16,661 nt of DNA from Ruminococcus sp. UBA7013 (GTDB lineage Bacteria > Bacillota > Clostridia > Oscillospirales > Ruminococcaceae): positions 1 to 16,661 of the forward strand of contig DJXD01000039.1 of NCBI GenBank assembly GCA_002449585.1, read 5' to 3'. A program made the translations under genes and the position numbers. Below are positions 6,849-14,066 of this stretch, piece after piece (position 1 is the first letter of the stretch; the number at the start of each line of letters is the position of its first letter). The notes beneath the pieces were generated by a model. The model had not been told where the DNA came from. It saw only the letters and a list, made by a program, of their open reading frames with translations, and made no database searches.

Positions 6849-7202
6849 TCAAGAAGTTGTTAACTGATAACTCATATCCAGAAGCTGAAACAGCTGATTT
6901 TCTTTTATTGATCCATCTAGCAGAACAGTCATCCAATGATTTTTATTCATGTGATAGGCTCGGAAATATCCCGGCATTTGCAAAAATGAACCAAGCATGA
7001 GGGGATCACATTTCAGATTCATGATCTGAATCGGATTGTTTCCCGATAATCCTAATTTATCGGGGCTGATCTCCATCATGAGCGCATACCATTTCTGATT
7101 TTCAGAGTGCCTTAAAATACAGGCATCAGGTGTATTTTTCCAAAGATATTCCGGATCTGACTGATATTTTTCTTTTGCATATTTTAAAATCTGATTTCGC
7201 AT
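6849..7202 (-). CDS. MmcQ/YjbR-family protein (DUF419)
   Basis: A 117-aa soluble protein of the YjbR/MmcQ family, a small fold often compared with CyaY and thought to bind DNA in some members; its cellular role is not settled. Visible family blocks are TPDACILRH near the N-terminus, KWYALMMEI, LNLKCDP-like NLKCDPLMLG, GYFRAYHMNKNHWMTVLLDG, and the C-terminal LLDMSYQL. The start is ATG 7202 behind GGGAGG; the open frame upstream of it runs through a hairpin and is not coding. It is the first gene of a pair with thymidylate kinase, 12 nt apart. Confidence 0.88.
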   Translation of the reverse strand: MRNQILKYAKEKYQSDPEYLWKNTPDACILRHSENQKWYALMMEISPDKLGLSGNNPIQIMNLKCDPLMLGSFLQMPGYFRAYHMNKNHWMTVLLDGSIKENQLFQLLDMSYQLTTS

Positions 7203-7223
7203 TCTGATTCCTCCCATGATAGA

Positions 7224-7254
7224 AAAACGGCACTGCACAAAGTACAGTGCCATT
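7224..7254 (-). terminator. Terminator after the thrH-like gene
   Basis: The stem GGCACTG / CAGTGCC (7245-7251 with 7229-7235) has a 9-nt loop and on the minus strand is followed by GTTTTTC. It stands between the ThrH-like gene and the YjbR-family gene. The stem is short and the T tract modest, so read-through into the downstream pair is likely, since no separate promoter is visible there. Confidence 0.65.
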
Positions 7255-7265
7255 GTTTTTGATAA

Positions 7266-7868
7266 TTACAGAGCCTGTTTAATTGCCTGCATCAGTTCAT
7301 CATAAGTTTCAAAGGCCGGGAGTTCAGGATGATCTGCTTTGATCTGTTCCGTGCTTTTAAATAAGAATCCGGCTTTGCTTGCCTGAATCATGCCCAAATC
7401 ATTATAGCTATCACCGCTTGCGATTGTTTCAAAGCCAATAGATTGGAGTGCCTTCACAGTGGTCAGCTTAGATTTTTCACAGCGCATTTTAAATCCCGTA
7501 ATTTCGCCATTTTCAGCGACTTCGAGCGTATTGCAGAAGATTGTCGGCCAGCCCAATTTTTTCATCAGCGGCTGTGCGAACTGTGTAAATGTATCACTGA
7601 TGATGATCACCTGACACAGGGAACGCAGTTCATCTAAAAATTCTTTTGCGCCCGGCATAGGATCAATCTTTGCAATGGTTTCCTGAATTTCTTTCAGACC
7701 AAGACCATGTTCTTTGAGAATGGCAAGTCTATAATTCATCAGCTTGTTATAATCTGGTTCATCACGGGTTGTCTTTCTCAGTTCCGGGATACCGCTGGCT
7801 TCGGCGAATGCAATCCAGATTTCAGGAACAAGAACACCTTCGAGATCAAGACAAGTAATTGTCATCAT
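7266..7868 (-). CDS. thrH: ThrH-like HAD phosphoserine phosphatase / homoserine phosphotransferase
   Basis: A 200-aa HAD hydrolase that closely follows Pseudomonas ThrH as I remember it. It opens with TITCLDLEGVLVPEIWIAFA, in which D8 and E10 form an unusual DLEG motif I. It continues with TTRDEPDYNKLM, motif II VIIISDTF (S91) and motif III/IV GDSYND (152-157). ThrH dephosphorylates phosphoserine and can move the phosphate to homoserine, linking serine and threonine synthesis; which reaction dominates here cannot be told. ATG 7868 or the adjacent ATG 7865 is the start, behind AGGAGG (7873-7878). The open frame continuing upstream runs across the promoter and is not coding. It has its own promoter. 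No serA, serC or threonine genes are adjacent. Confidence 0.88.
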   Translation of the reverse strand: MMTITCLDLEGVLVPEIWIAFAEASGIPELRKTTRDEPDYNKLMNYRLAILKEHGLGLKEIQETIAKIDPMPGAKEFLDELRSLCQVIIISDTFTQFAQPLMKKLGWPTIFCNTLEVAENGEITGFKMRCEKSKLTTVKALQSIGFETIASGDSYNDLGMIQASKAGFLFKSTEQIKADHPELPAFETYDELMQAIKQAL

Positions 7869-7913
7869 AAAATCCTCCTGATAATAATACTTTAGGGGAA
7901 AACTTCCCTTTTT

Positions 7914-7942
7914 ATTATACAACAAAAATTCAGATTTGTAAA
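7914..7942 (-). promoter_or_regulatory. Promoter of the thrH-like gene
   Basis: On the minus strand TTTACA (7937-7942) and TATAAT (7914-7919) have a 17-nt spacer, 46 nt upstream of the start codon. It lies in the gap after the fluoride channel gene, so the phosphatase is separately transcribed. Confidence 0.85.
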
Positions 7943-7968
7943 GACCTGGCGGAAAAATATTTCTTTTT

Positions 7969-8337
7969 TTAACTACGGAGCAGCTTTTGAGATATAAATA
8001 TTGCAAATATACCTGCCATCATGCTTGCTGTCATATAGATCATAGCTATCCGGCTATGACCTGCCTGAAATAGATTTGCTGATTCTAATGCAAATGTCGA
8101 AAATGTGGTAAATCCTCCGCAGATGCCAGTTTTCAAAAATAAGATCAATCTAGGGTTAATGCTGGAATGCTTTGCTGTGATAGCTGAAATCATTCCAATC
8201 AGAAACGCACCCAGAATATTAATCATGAATGTTTTTACAGGAAATATTGTTGTTTCTTTTACAGGGATAAGGCCGATCAAATATCGGCATACAGAGCCTA
8301 GAAAACCGCCTAGGCCAATAATTATGCATTCGATCAT
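7969..8337 (-). CDS. crcB: Fluoride channel FluC/CrcB
   Basis: A 122-aa small membrane protein with four expected helices. It exports fluoride passively as an antiparallel dimer. Signature elements are GGFLGSVCRYLIG at the start, MINILGAFLIGM in helix 2, and GICGGFTTFSTFALE, with the GGxTTFSTF motif carrying the pore Phe and Thr residues and the central sodium site. Some Bacillota have two adjacent subunit genes; only one is here. ATG 8337 begins 4 nt after the stop of the DUF2079 gene and has no clear ribosome binding site, so translation is probably coupled. No fluoride riboswitch is seen upstream. Confidence 0.92.
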   Translation of the reverse strand: MIECIIIGLGGFLGSVCRYLIGLIPVKETTIFPVKTFMINILGAFLIGMISAITAKHSSINPRLILFLKTGICGGFTTFSTFALESANLFQAGHSRIAMIYMTASMMAGIFAIFISQKLLRS

Positions 8338-8341
8338 AGCA

Positions 8342-10300
8342 TTATTCTGGAGTGAGCAAATCCGGGTGAGTTTGTTCATAATCCGGATGAGCGGCCAGCC
8401 ATTCCGCACTAGCGAACATTAAAATATAATCTTCTGTTCCATCCACACAGCGGAAGCCGCCTTCTTGCAAATACGGAATAGCGATTTCTGTATTTTCATC
8501 ACCAGTACTCAAGACATAGAAATCATAACGATTCATATCTTTCAGACCTGTGGCAATATCGCCAAAATAATCCGACTGCACATCAGGATTTGTTGTGAAA
8601 TCATTCTTATCAAAAATATAGACTTCTTCCCGGTCAGCGAGATGGGGCAAAAACCAAGTATTTACAATCACTCTTGCATCCTGCGGCACACGATCAAGGC
8701 ATTCTTCCAGATGCCGCCAATAATCTTCCCGTTTCTTGTAACTCTCATAGCCGCTGATTCTTCCGGAAATCAGGCAGAAAGCAGTAATCACACATACAAC
8801 GGATGCTGTTGTCATAAGCGTATTCCGGCGTTCATGTTCCAGTTCCGAAGCATTCACAATAGCCAGATAAATCAGCAGACAGGAAGGGCCAAAAATATAT
8901 TGATAGCCCAGCTGTGCGGCATAGGCATAAGATGTTCCGACTACCAGATTCATGATAATAAAAGGAATCATGAGCAAATATCTCTGTAATTTTCTAGTCA
9001 TGAAAGGCAGGAACATCAGAGAAAACATAATCTGAAAGAAGAACATCAAGCTTCTTTCTTGAATCAGCAGGCTGAAGAAATAGCCGGGATCTTTCAGCAC
9101 ATTGCTGACGATACTCATCAGGCTGTCACCTTTTTCAAGCGTCAGATTGCCAAAACGTGTGGAAGCCATCATTTCACCATCGCCATATTCTCCGAGCCAT
9201 TTATTAATTAAAATAAAATAAATTCCGGAAATCCCCATCATGATCAATCCATGCAAACGTTTCCAGCCGTTTTCTTCAATCAGGACATAGAGACTGATGC
9301 AGATTACATATAATGGCGCATCTTCTTTAACAATGCAGGTCAATGCAGACATGATATAAAATAAAATATATTTTTTCCGGTCGACTGCATACATAAGCCA
9401 CATCAGAAGGGTAGGCAGGAAAGAATTTTCATGATAATCATAAAAGCATGGAGCAACCAAACCGCCATAGAAAATATAAACCACACAGGCGGCAATCCGG
9501 ATAGCTCCATTAAAGCCCCTGTTTTTTACAATCAGATACAGCGGAATCACACCTGAAATCACAAGTACAGCCTGTGAAACGAGAAGGGTTTCCTCTTTGG
9601 GAACGAGTGCATACACTGGCAGAAGCAAGTAATAAATAAAAGAAGCATGAACATTGAAATGTGATAGAAATTTATCACGTTCGCAGGTTGTAACAGCCGT
9701 GAAATGCTCTTTCATAGAATAAAACATCTGTGCAAAGATGCCGAAATCATACGTAGAACTTCCAAATACTTTATGACGATACACAGACATCAATGCAACA
9801 AACATTAAGACAATCGCCATTAGTGAAAAGATAATAACCACTGTAGGCTTTTCAGGAAAATTTTCAAGTTTTTCATGGGAAACTTTTCCCATCAGATAGC
9901 TAATAAATACGGCCGCAATCATAGAAACACCGATTGCCAAATAATAATTATCATTCCGCCACATCAGGGACAGGGAAAAGAACATTGTCCCACCAAATAA
10001 TAAAATCTGATCAATGATTTTGAATTTCTTAGGAATAAAATAATAGATTGCCGTTAGTGCGATAAATCCCAGCACAAACCCGGCAATGGCTTTTCCCGTG
10101 GGCATGGCCTTGATATAATCTTTCCAGTGATTCACAGAATGCACATGTTCTTTTCTCTGTATTTGCAAAATAATCCCGGATATGATGAAATATAGGCCAA
10201 CAAACCGGCACATGAACATATCAGGAATCCCACATCTTGCAAAAAAGGCCTTGACAGATAAAAGACGTGCTCTGTTTTCCTCAGTGAGTACAGGCTTCAT
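8342..10300 (-). CDS. DUF2079 polytopic membrane protein
   Basis: A 652-aa membrane protein with many hydrophobic helices from about residue 33 to 515 and a soluble C-terminal part of about 130 residues. The element SSTYDFGIFAQMFYS (181-195), followed by SHFNVHASFIYYLLLPVYAL and VISGVIPLYLIVKNRG, is characteristic of DUF2079. That family is related in layout to GT-C glycosyltransferases and polyprenol-sugar-dependent mannosyltransferases; the Asp in YDFG would be the catalytic-type acidic residue. Sugar and acceptor are unknown. ATG 10300 follows AAGGAG with 8-nt spacing. It has its own consensus promoter and heads an operon with the fluoride channel. No lipid-sugar synthesis genes are nearby. 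Confidence 0.85.
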   Translation of the reverse strand: MKPVLTEENRARLLSVKAFFARCGIPDMFMCRFVGLYFIISGIILQIQRKEHVHSVNHWKDYIKAMPTGKAIAGFVLGFIALTAIYYFIPKKFKIIDQILLFGGTMFFSLSLMWRNDNYYLAIGVSMIAAVFISYLMGKVSHEKLENFPEKPTVVIIFSLMAIVLMFVALMSVYRHKVFGSSTYDFGIFAQMFYSMKEHFTAVTTCERDKFLSHFNVHASFIYYLLLPVYALVPKEETLLVSQAVLVISGVIPLYLIVKNRGFNGAIRIAACVVYIFYGGLVAPCFYDYHENSFLPTLLMWLMYAVDRKKYILFYIMSALTCIVKEDAPLYVICISLYVLIEENGWKRLHGLIMMGISGIYFILINKWLGEYGDGEMMASTRFGNLTLEKGDSLMSIVSNVLKDPGYFFSLLIQERSLMFFFQIMFSLMFLPFMTRKLQRYLLMIPFIIMNLVVGTSYAYAAQLGYQYIFGPSCLLIYLAIVNASELEHERRNTLMTTASVVCVITAFCLISGRISGYESYKKREDYWRHLEECLDRVPQDARVIVNTWFLPHLADREEVYIFDKNDFTTNPDVQSDYFGDIATGLKDMNRYDFYVLSTGDENTEIAIPYLQEGGFRCVDGTEDYILMFASAEWLAAHPDYEQTHPDLLTPE

Positions 10301-10390
10301 TTTTTTAACTCCTTACTTCGAAATAATTGATATTTATGAGATGCTGATTTTTCGGAAATATACTGAAAATCCGGAAAAACGCTAATTTTA

Positions 10391-10419
10391 ATTATAACAC
10401 ACTGTTTTATATTTGTCAA
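10391..10419 (-). promoter_or_regulatory. Promoter of the DUF2079-crcB operon
   Basis: Consensus TTGACA (10414-10419) and TATAAT (10391-10396) on the minus strand, spacer 17 nt. The predicted start, about 10384, gives a leader of about 85 nt whose first bases can form a hairpin (10348-10379). Confidence 0.92.
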
Positions 10420-10478
10420 TTGCTTATTGATATTTTCATAGAAAGAAATAAAAACATGTTCAATTTTTGTCCCAAACC

Positions 10479-10507
10479 TTGACATTCTCATAAAAATCGT
10501 GTATACT
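10479..10507 (+). promoter_or_regulatory. Promoter of the clostripain-fur operon
   Basis: TTGACA (10479-10484) and TATACT (10502-10507) with a 17-nt spacer, 41 nt upstream of the start codon. It is divergent from the DUF2079 promoter; about 60 bp separate the two -35 boxes. Confidence 0.88.
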
Positions 10508-10548
10508 GAAAGAAAGCAAAAATAAATTACTATGATTAGGAGGTTTCT

Positions 10549-12828
10549 ATGGATAATAAAAGACCACGCTCCAGAGATAAATATACAACTTCGGGCGGAA
10601 ATGGTGTTCACAGGCGTGGCAATGGGCTTGGAGGCGGAGCTGTTGGCGGCGGCCGAGGTTCTTCGCAAAAAGGCGGATCAAAAGCCATTGCCGGAGGGGG
10701 AGTATCTGCCCTTATTATTGTCATCTTAGGAATGTTATTCGGAGGAAATGGCAGTCCGGTTGATCTGGATTTTTCCAGTTCTAATAATTCTACTGCATCA
10801 AATTATTTTGCACCCTCTGAGGAAGATGCGAATACTTCTGTTGCAGAAGGCGCACGGGCAAAATATACCAGCATTGCAGGAAATAATGCCGATACGATCA
10901 CATTGATGATTTATATGTGTGGTACAGATCTGGAATCAAAATATGGCATGGCTTCCTCTGATATGCAGGAAATGGCAAGTTCCAATTTTGGAAGTAATAT
11001 TAATATTATTGTCTATACCGGTGGCTGTAATGGCTGGAAAACTTCTGGAATCAGTTCAGCTAATAATCAGATTTATCAGGTCACAAACGGCGGTCTGAAA
11101 GTACTTGTTGACAATGATGGCGCAAAACGAATGACTGATCCGCAGACCCTTTCTGATTTTATTCAGTATTGCAATACTAATTTTCCAGCTAATCGCAATG
11201 AATTGATTTTATGGGATCATGGCGGCGGTTCTGTCAGCGGTTATGGCTATGATGAAAAATATGCTTCCGGCGGTTCTATGTCTCTGGCTGGCATTGATCA
11301 GGCTCTCAAAGCCGGAGGTGTTAAATTTGATTTTATCGGCTTTGATGCTTGCCTGATGGCTACAGCAGAAACCGCTCTCATGCTGGATGATTATGCAGAT
11401 TATATGATTGCATCAGAAGAAACAGAGCCAGGAATTGGCTGGTATTATACTCGCTGGCTGAATGAATTAAGTCAGAACACGTCTATGCCTACGATAGAAA
11501 TAGGCAAAAAAATCGCAGATGATTTTGTTTCTGAATGCGCAAAAAAATGCCAAGGACAGAAAACAACACTCTCTGTGATTGATCTGGCTGAATTTTCCTG
11601 CACTGTGCCATCTAATCTAAATGCATTTTCCAGATCTGTCAGCCAGAAAATTCATGATCAGCAATATCAGGAAATTTCTGATGCACGGTATCATACCAGA
11701 GAATTTGCACAGAGTTCTAAAATAGATCAGGTGGATCTTGTGCATCTGGCGCAGAATATTGGCACTTCTGAAGGACAGGCATTAAGTGAAGCCATCCGGA
11801 ATGCTGTTAAATATAATCGCACTTCTTCTAATATGTCCAATGCTTATGGCGTTTCGATTTATTTTCCTTATAAAAGAACTTCTTATGTAGATTCTGCATG
11901 TAATACTTATCAGGCAATCGGGATGGATGCAGAATATAGCAGCTGTATCAAAGAATTTGCCAAAATCGAAACTTCCGGACAGGTTGCCGCAGGTGGTACA
12001 GGTTCGCCGGTTTCTTCCCTGCTGGATATGGGCAGTTCTTTCCTGAGTGCCGATAATATTGACATGATCAGCAGTCTGCTGGGTACATTCCTGTCAGATG
12101 GCCGCAATATCACCGGACTGGATAAATCTAATATTGATTTCATGTCAGATGCTTCTGTTTCTGATGAAGAAGCTGCTGCTTATATTTCTATGAATTATTT
12201 TGATGCATCTAATCTGGTCTGGGAACAGGATCTTGATGGTAATTATACGATAACGCTACCAGAATCACAATGGAACATGATTCAACAAATAGATCTTAAT
12301 ATGTTCTATGATGATGGTACAGGGTATATTGATCTTGGCCGTGATAATCTCTATCGTTTTAATGATACAGGTACACTGATTGCGGATACAGATAAAACTT
12401 GGCTTTCGATTAATGGCCAGCCTGTTGCTTATTATCATACGGATACGGTTGATAATGGTGAAGAGTATACGATTACAGGTTATGTCCCTGCCATGCTGAA
12501 CGGTGACAGAGTGAAATTGATTCTTGTCTTTGATAATAACAATCCAAGAGGTTATATTGCCGGGGCTGATTATGATTATGCTTCTGAAACGGATACCGTT
12601 GCCAAAAGCCTGACAGAATTACAGCCAGGGGATACACTTGATTTTCTCTGTGATTATTATTATTACTCTGGTGAATATCAGGATAGCTATTATCTTGGCG
12701 ATTCCATGACAGTGACAGATTCTATGATCGTCAGCAATACAGAGGTGGGTGATGGTGAAATCAGCATTACTTACTGCTTCACAGATATATATCATGAAGA
12801 ACATTGGTCTCCAGTGATTGAGAATTGA
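10549..12828 (+). CDS. Membrane-anchored clostripain-family (C11) cysteine peptidase
   Basis: A 759-aa protein. The N-terminus is basic and Gly-rich (about 20-50), with one membrane helix at about 52-64 (SALIIVILGMLFG), placing the rest outside the cell. A Ser/Asn-rich linker follows. The peptidase C11 domain (about 116-480) shows LMIYMCGTDLES, the catalytic His H224 in LILWDHGGGS and nucleophile C268 in FDFIGFDACLM. Clostripain enzymes cleave after Arg or Lys and often self-activate; the substrate here is unknown. Residues about 540-759 form an acidic, aromatic-rich C-terminal region with no domain I recognise. ATG 10549 is preceded by AGGAGG (10538-10543). It is followed 29 nt later by a Fur-family regulator in the same orientation without a terminator, so they are probably co-transcribed. 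Confidence 0.88.
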   Translation: MDNKRPRSRDKYTTSGGNGVHRRGNGLGGGAVGGGRGSSQKGGSKAIAGGGVSALIIVILGMLFGGNGSPVDLDFSSSNNSTASNYFAPSEEDANTSVAEGARAKYTSIAGNNADTITLMIYMCGTDLESKYGMASSDMQEMASSNFGSNINIIVYTGGCNGWKTSGISSANNQIYQVTNGGLKVLVDNDGAKRMTDPQTLSDFIQYCNTNFPANRNELILWDHGGGSVSGYGYDEKYASGGSMSLAGIDQALKAGGVKFDFIGFDACLMATAETALMLDDYADYMIASEETEPGIGWYYTRWLNELSQNTSMPTIEIGKKIADDFVSECAKKCQGQKTTLSVIDLAEFSCTVPSNLNAFSRSVSQKIHDQQYQEISDARYHTREFAQSSKIDQVDLVHLAQNIGTSEGQALSEAIRNAVKYNRTSSNMSNAYGVSIYFPYKRTSYVDSACNTYQAIGMDAEYSSCIKEFAKIETSGQVAAGGTGSPVSSLLDMGSSFLSADNIDMISSLLGTFLSDGRNITGLDKSNIDFMSDASVSDEEAAAYISMNYFDASNLVWEQDLDGNYTITLPESQWNMIQQIDLNMFYDDGTGYIDLGRDNLYRFNDTGTLIADTDKTWLSINGQPVAYYHTDTVDNGEEYTITGYVPAMLNGDRVKLILVFDNNNPRGYIAGADYDYASETDTVAKSLTELQPGDTLDFLCDYYYYSGEYQDSYYLGDSMTVTDSMIVSNTEVGDGEISITYCFTDIYHEEHWSPVIEN

Positions 12829-12857
12829 CTGTCTGATCATGCAGAAAGGAAAGAGCG

Positions 12858-13280
12858 ATGAAACAGAATTATAAAACCAAACAAAAAGAACAGATTCTTG
12901 ATTATCTGACTGCACATCCCGGCGAGCATGTAACCGCACAGGAAATTTCCCGTCATATGAATCAATCCGGCATTTCCATCGGCACAGCAACTATTTACCG
13001 CCAGCTTGATCAGCTTGTAACGGATGGCACAATCCGAAAATATACAATAGATACCCGAACCGGCGCATGTTATGAATATCTTCCTCATTCAGAAGAATGC
13101 CACAGACATTTTCATCTCAAATGCATGCAGTGTGAAACGCTTTATCATGTCACCTGTGAACATCTCTGTGAGCTGGAATCTCATATTCTGGAACATCATG
13201 GCTTTCAGATCGACCAATCTAAAACGGTTTTATATGGCATCTGTGAAAACTGCCGGAAAGAAAATGAAAAAAATAAGTAA
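12858..13280 (+). CDS. Fur-family metal-responsive transcription regulator
   Basis: A 140-aa regulator with an N-terminal winged helix (about 5-75; the recognition helix lies near GTATIYRQLDQLV) and a C-terminal dimerisation and metal-binding domain. Structural-zinc cysteines are C89/C92 (CMQC) and C129/C132 (CENC). The HRHFH block (H82, H84, H86) and later C100, H102, H113 and H114 can supply the sensory site. The sequence does not settle whether it is Fur, Zur or PerR; the histidine-rich block and full cysteine set lean slightly to Zur-like. It starts 29 nt after the protease gene behind AAAGGAAAG. The CDF exporter 7.5 kb away carries a palindrome, but a link is speculative. Confidence 0.92.
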   Translation: MKQNYKTKQKEQILDYLTAHPGEHVTAQEISRHMNQSGISIGTATIYRQLDQLVTDGTIRKYTIDTRTGACYEYLPHSEECHRHFHLKCMQCETLYHVTCEHLCELESHILEHHGFQIDQSKTVLYGICENCRKENEKNK

Positions 13281-13281
13281 C

Positions 13282-13300
13282 TCCCGGATCAGATCCGGGG
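13282..13300. terminator. Hairpin between fur and the 39-codon ORF
   Basis: The stem CCCGGAT / ATCCGGG (13283-13289 with 13293-13299) has a CAG loop and extends to 9 bp at the base. On the minus strand it is followed, after a short gap, by TTATTTTTTT inside the end of fur; on the + strand there is no T tract. It fits a minus-strand terminator overlapping the stop codon of the small ORF. Confidence 0.5.
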
Positions 13301-13408
13301 GGACGGCGTATAAATCCGCACAGGTGCATTGCTCTGCGCCAAAGCTGTCAGCCGTTCCGGATCTGACGGACGGGGAATATAAATTTTAATCACTTCTTCT
13401 GAACTCAT
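13289..13408 (-). CDS. Small ORF, 39 aa, unknown
   Basis: This unlisted short frame begins MSSEEVIKIYIPRPSDPERL and ends in VRIYTPSPRI. It has a proper ribosome binding site, GAGGTGA, 5 nt before ATG 13408, which begins right after the stop of the upstream helical-bundle gene (13 nt between genes). The stop lies inside a hairpin that can end the transcript. The peptide is Pro- and Arg-rich with a repeated I-Y-x-P pattern (IYIPRP and IYTPSP), has no membrane segment, and matches no family I know. It could be a small partner of the upstream protein. It is not a shadow, because no other gene occupies this stretch, but expression is unproven. Confidence 0.5.
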   Translation of the reverse strand: MSSEEVIKIYIPRPSDPERLTALAQSNAPVRIYTPSPRI

Positions 13409-13421
13409 GAAATTCACCTCA

Positions 13422-13862
13422 TCATAAATATGGCGTGATCCTGTCCAGATATTCACGTTCGTGAGAAATAATTTTTTTGCCCTGTTTGCGGATTTCTTCC
13501 GGAATATCTGGATTCTGATTCATAACTTGATGCAGCTGAATCATGCCCATATTTGTCCCTTCTGCCATGAGTTCAGCGGCTTCATGCACATCCATGCCCT
13601 TGAGCTTCCGAGCCTGAATGCTGACAGCTGTCCAGAATTCCGCAAGTTTTCCCTGTTTTTCTGGAATCTGGCAAAGATCTGCCATTTGTGAAGCAATTGC
13701 CGCTTTCTGATATTCATAATAATCACGCTGATAAAATAATTCCTTCCGGAATCCTCTGTCTTCCACAGCATTCAGCAGGCTTGCAATGGCAGATGCGCCC
13801 ATTTCTGCATTTTTATAATATCCATTGAGTACATTTTCCAACGGGCTGGCAATTCGATCCAT
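13422..13862 (-). CDS. Helical-bundle hypothetical protein (146 aa)
   Basis: I do not know a function. The protein is cytosolic and almost wholly helical by composition. It reads KNAEMGASAIASLLNAVEDRGFRKEL near the N-terminus and AELMAEGTNMGMIQLHQVM, then KKIISHEREYLDRITPYL at the end. This pattern (N-terminal xNAxMG, central QG/EGTxMGxIQL, terminal HExEYLxRLxxYL) is shared with small hypotheticals of gut Clostridia and looks like a ferritin-type four-helix bundle. The complete ExxH iron ligands are not evident, so iron binding is not claimed. ATG 13862 is chosen because AAAGGAG lies 8 nt upstream; the frame extends upstream without a site. It is followed closely by a 39-codon ORF and is divergent from glutamine synthetase. 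Confidence 0.75.
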   Translation of the reverse strand: MDRIASPLENVLNGYYKNAEMGASAIASLLNAVEDRGFRKELFYQRDYYEYQKAAIASQMADLCQIPEKQGKLAEFWTAVSIQARKLKGMDVHEAAELMAEGTNMGMIQLHQVMNQNPDIPEEIRKQGKKIISHEREYLDRITPYL

Positions 13863-13979
13863 GTTCTGTGCTCCTTTCCTGATTTTTATCAGTATGCCAC
13901 AGAATTTAGAATCTATGCAATCTGAAATCAAAAGCAATCTATGCTTTCTGCTTTATTTTTTTAAGAAGACAAGCCCGTT

Positions 13980-14007
13980 TTTCTGTCAAATTCACGAATT
14001 TCAGAAA
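13980..14007. repeat. Interrupted palindrome upstream of the glnN promoter
   Basis: TTTCTG (13980-13985), two bases, AAATTC (13988-13993), AC, GAATTT (13996-14001), CAGAAA (14002-14007). All 12 arm bases are complementary, with a two-base offset on one side. It ends five bases before the -35 box of the glutamine synthetase promoter, a position suited to an activator or repressor. It does not match the GlnR consensus. Confidence 0.55.
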
Positions 14008-14012
14008 ATCGC

Positions 14013-14041
14013 TTGACAAAATCTTTTTTTTGGCTTATAAT
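14013..14041 (+). promoter_or_regulatory. Promoter of glutamine synthetase III
   Basis: Perfect TTGACA (14013-14018) and TATAAT (14036-14041) with a 17-nt spacer. The predicted start is about 14048, giving a leader of about 120 nt. Confidence 0.93.
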
Positions 14042-14066
14042 AAGCATGTAAACTGAATCATGCGAA

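Noticed and set aside
7869..8006. N-terminal extension of the ThrH-like frame.
   Set aside because: It covers the TTTACA/TATAAT promoter, and a strong AGGAGG site marks the internal ATG; ThrH homologues begin there.
8465..8989. A 174-codon open frame on + opposite the DUF2079 gene.
   Set aside because: It has no ribosome binding site and an unnatural composition, and lies wholly inside a well-supported gene on the other strand.
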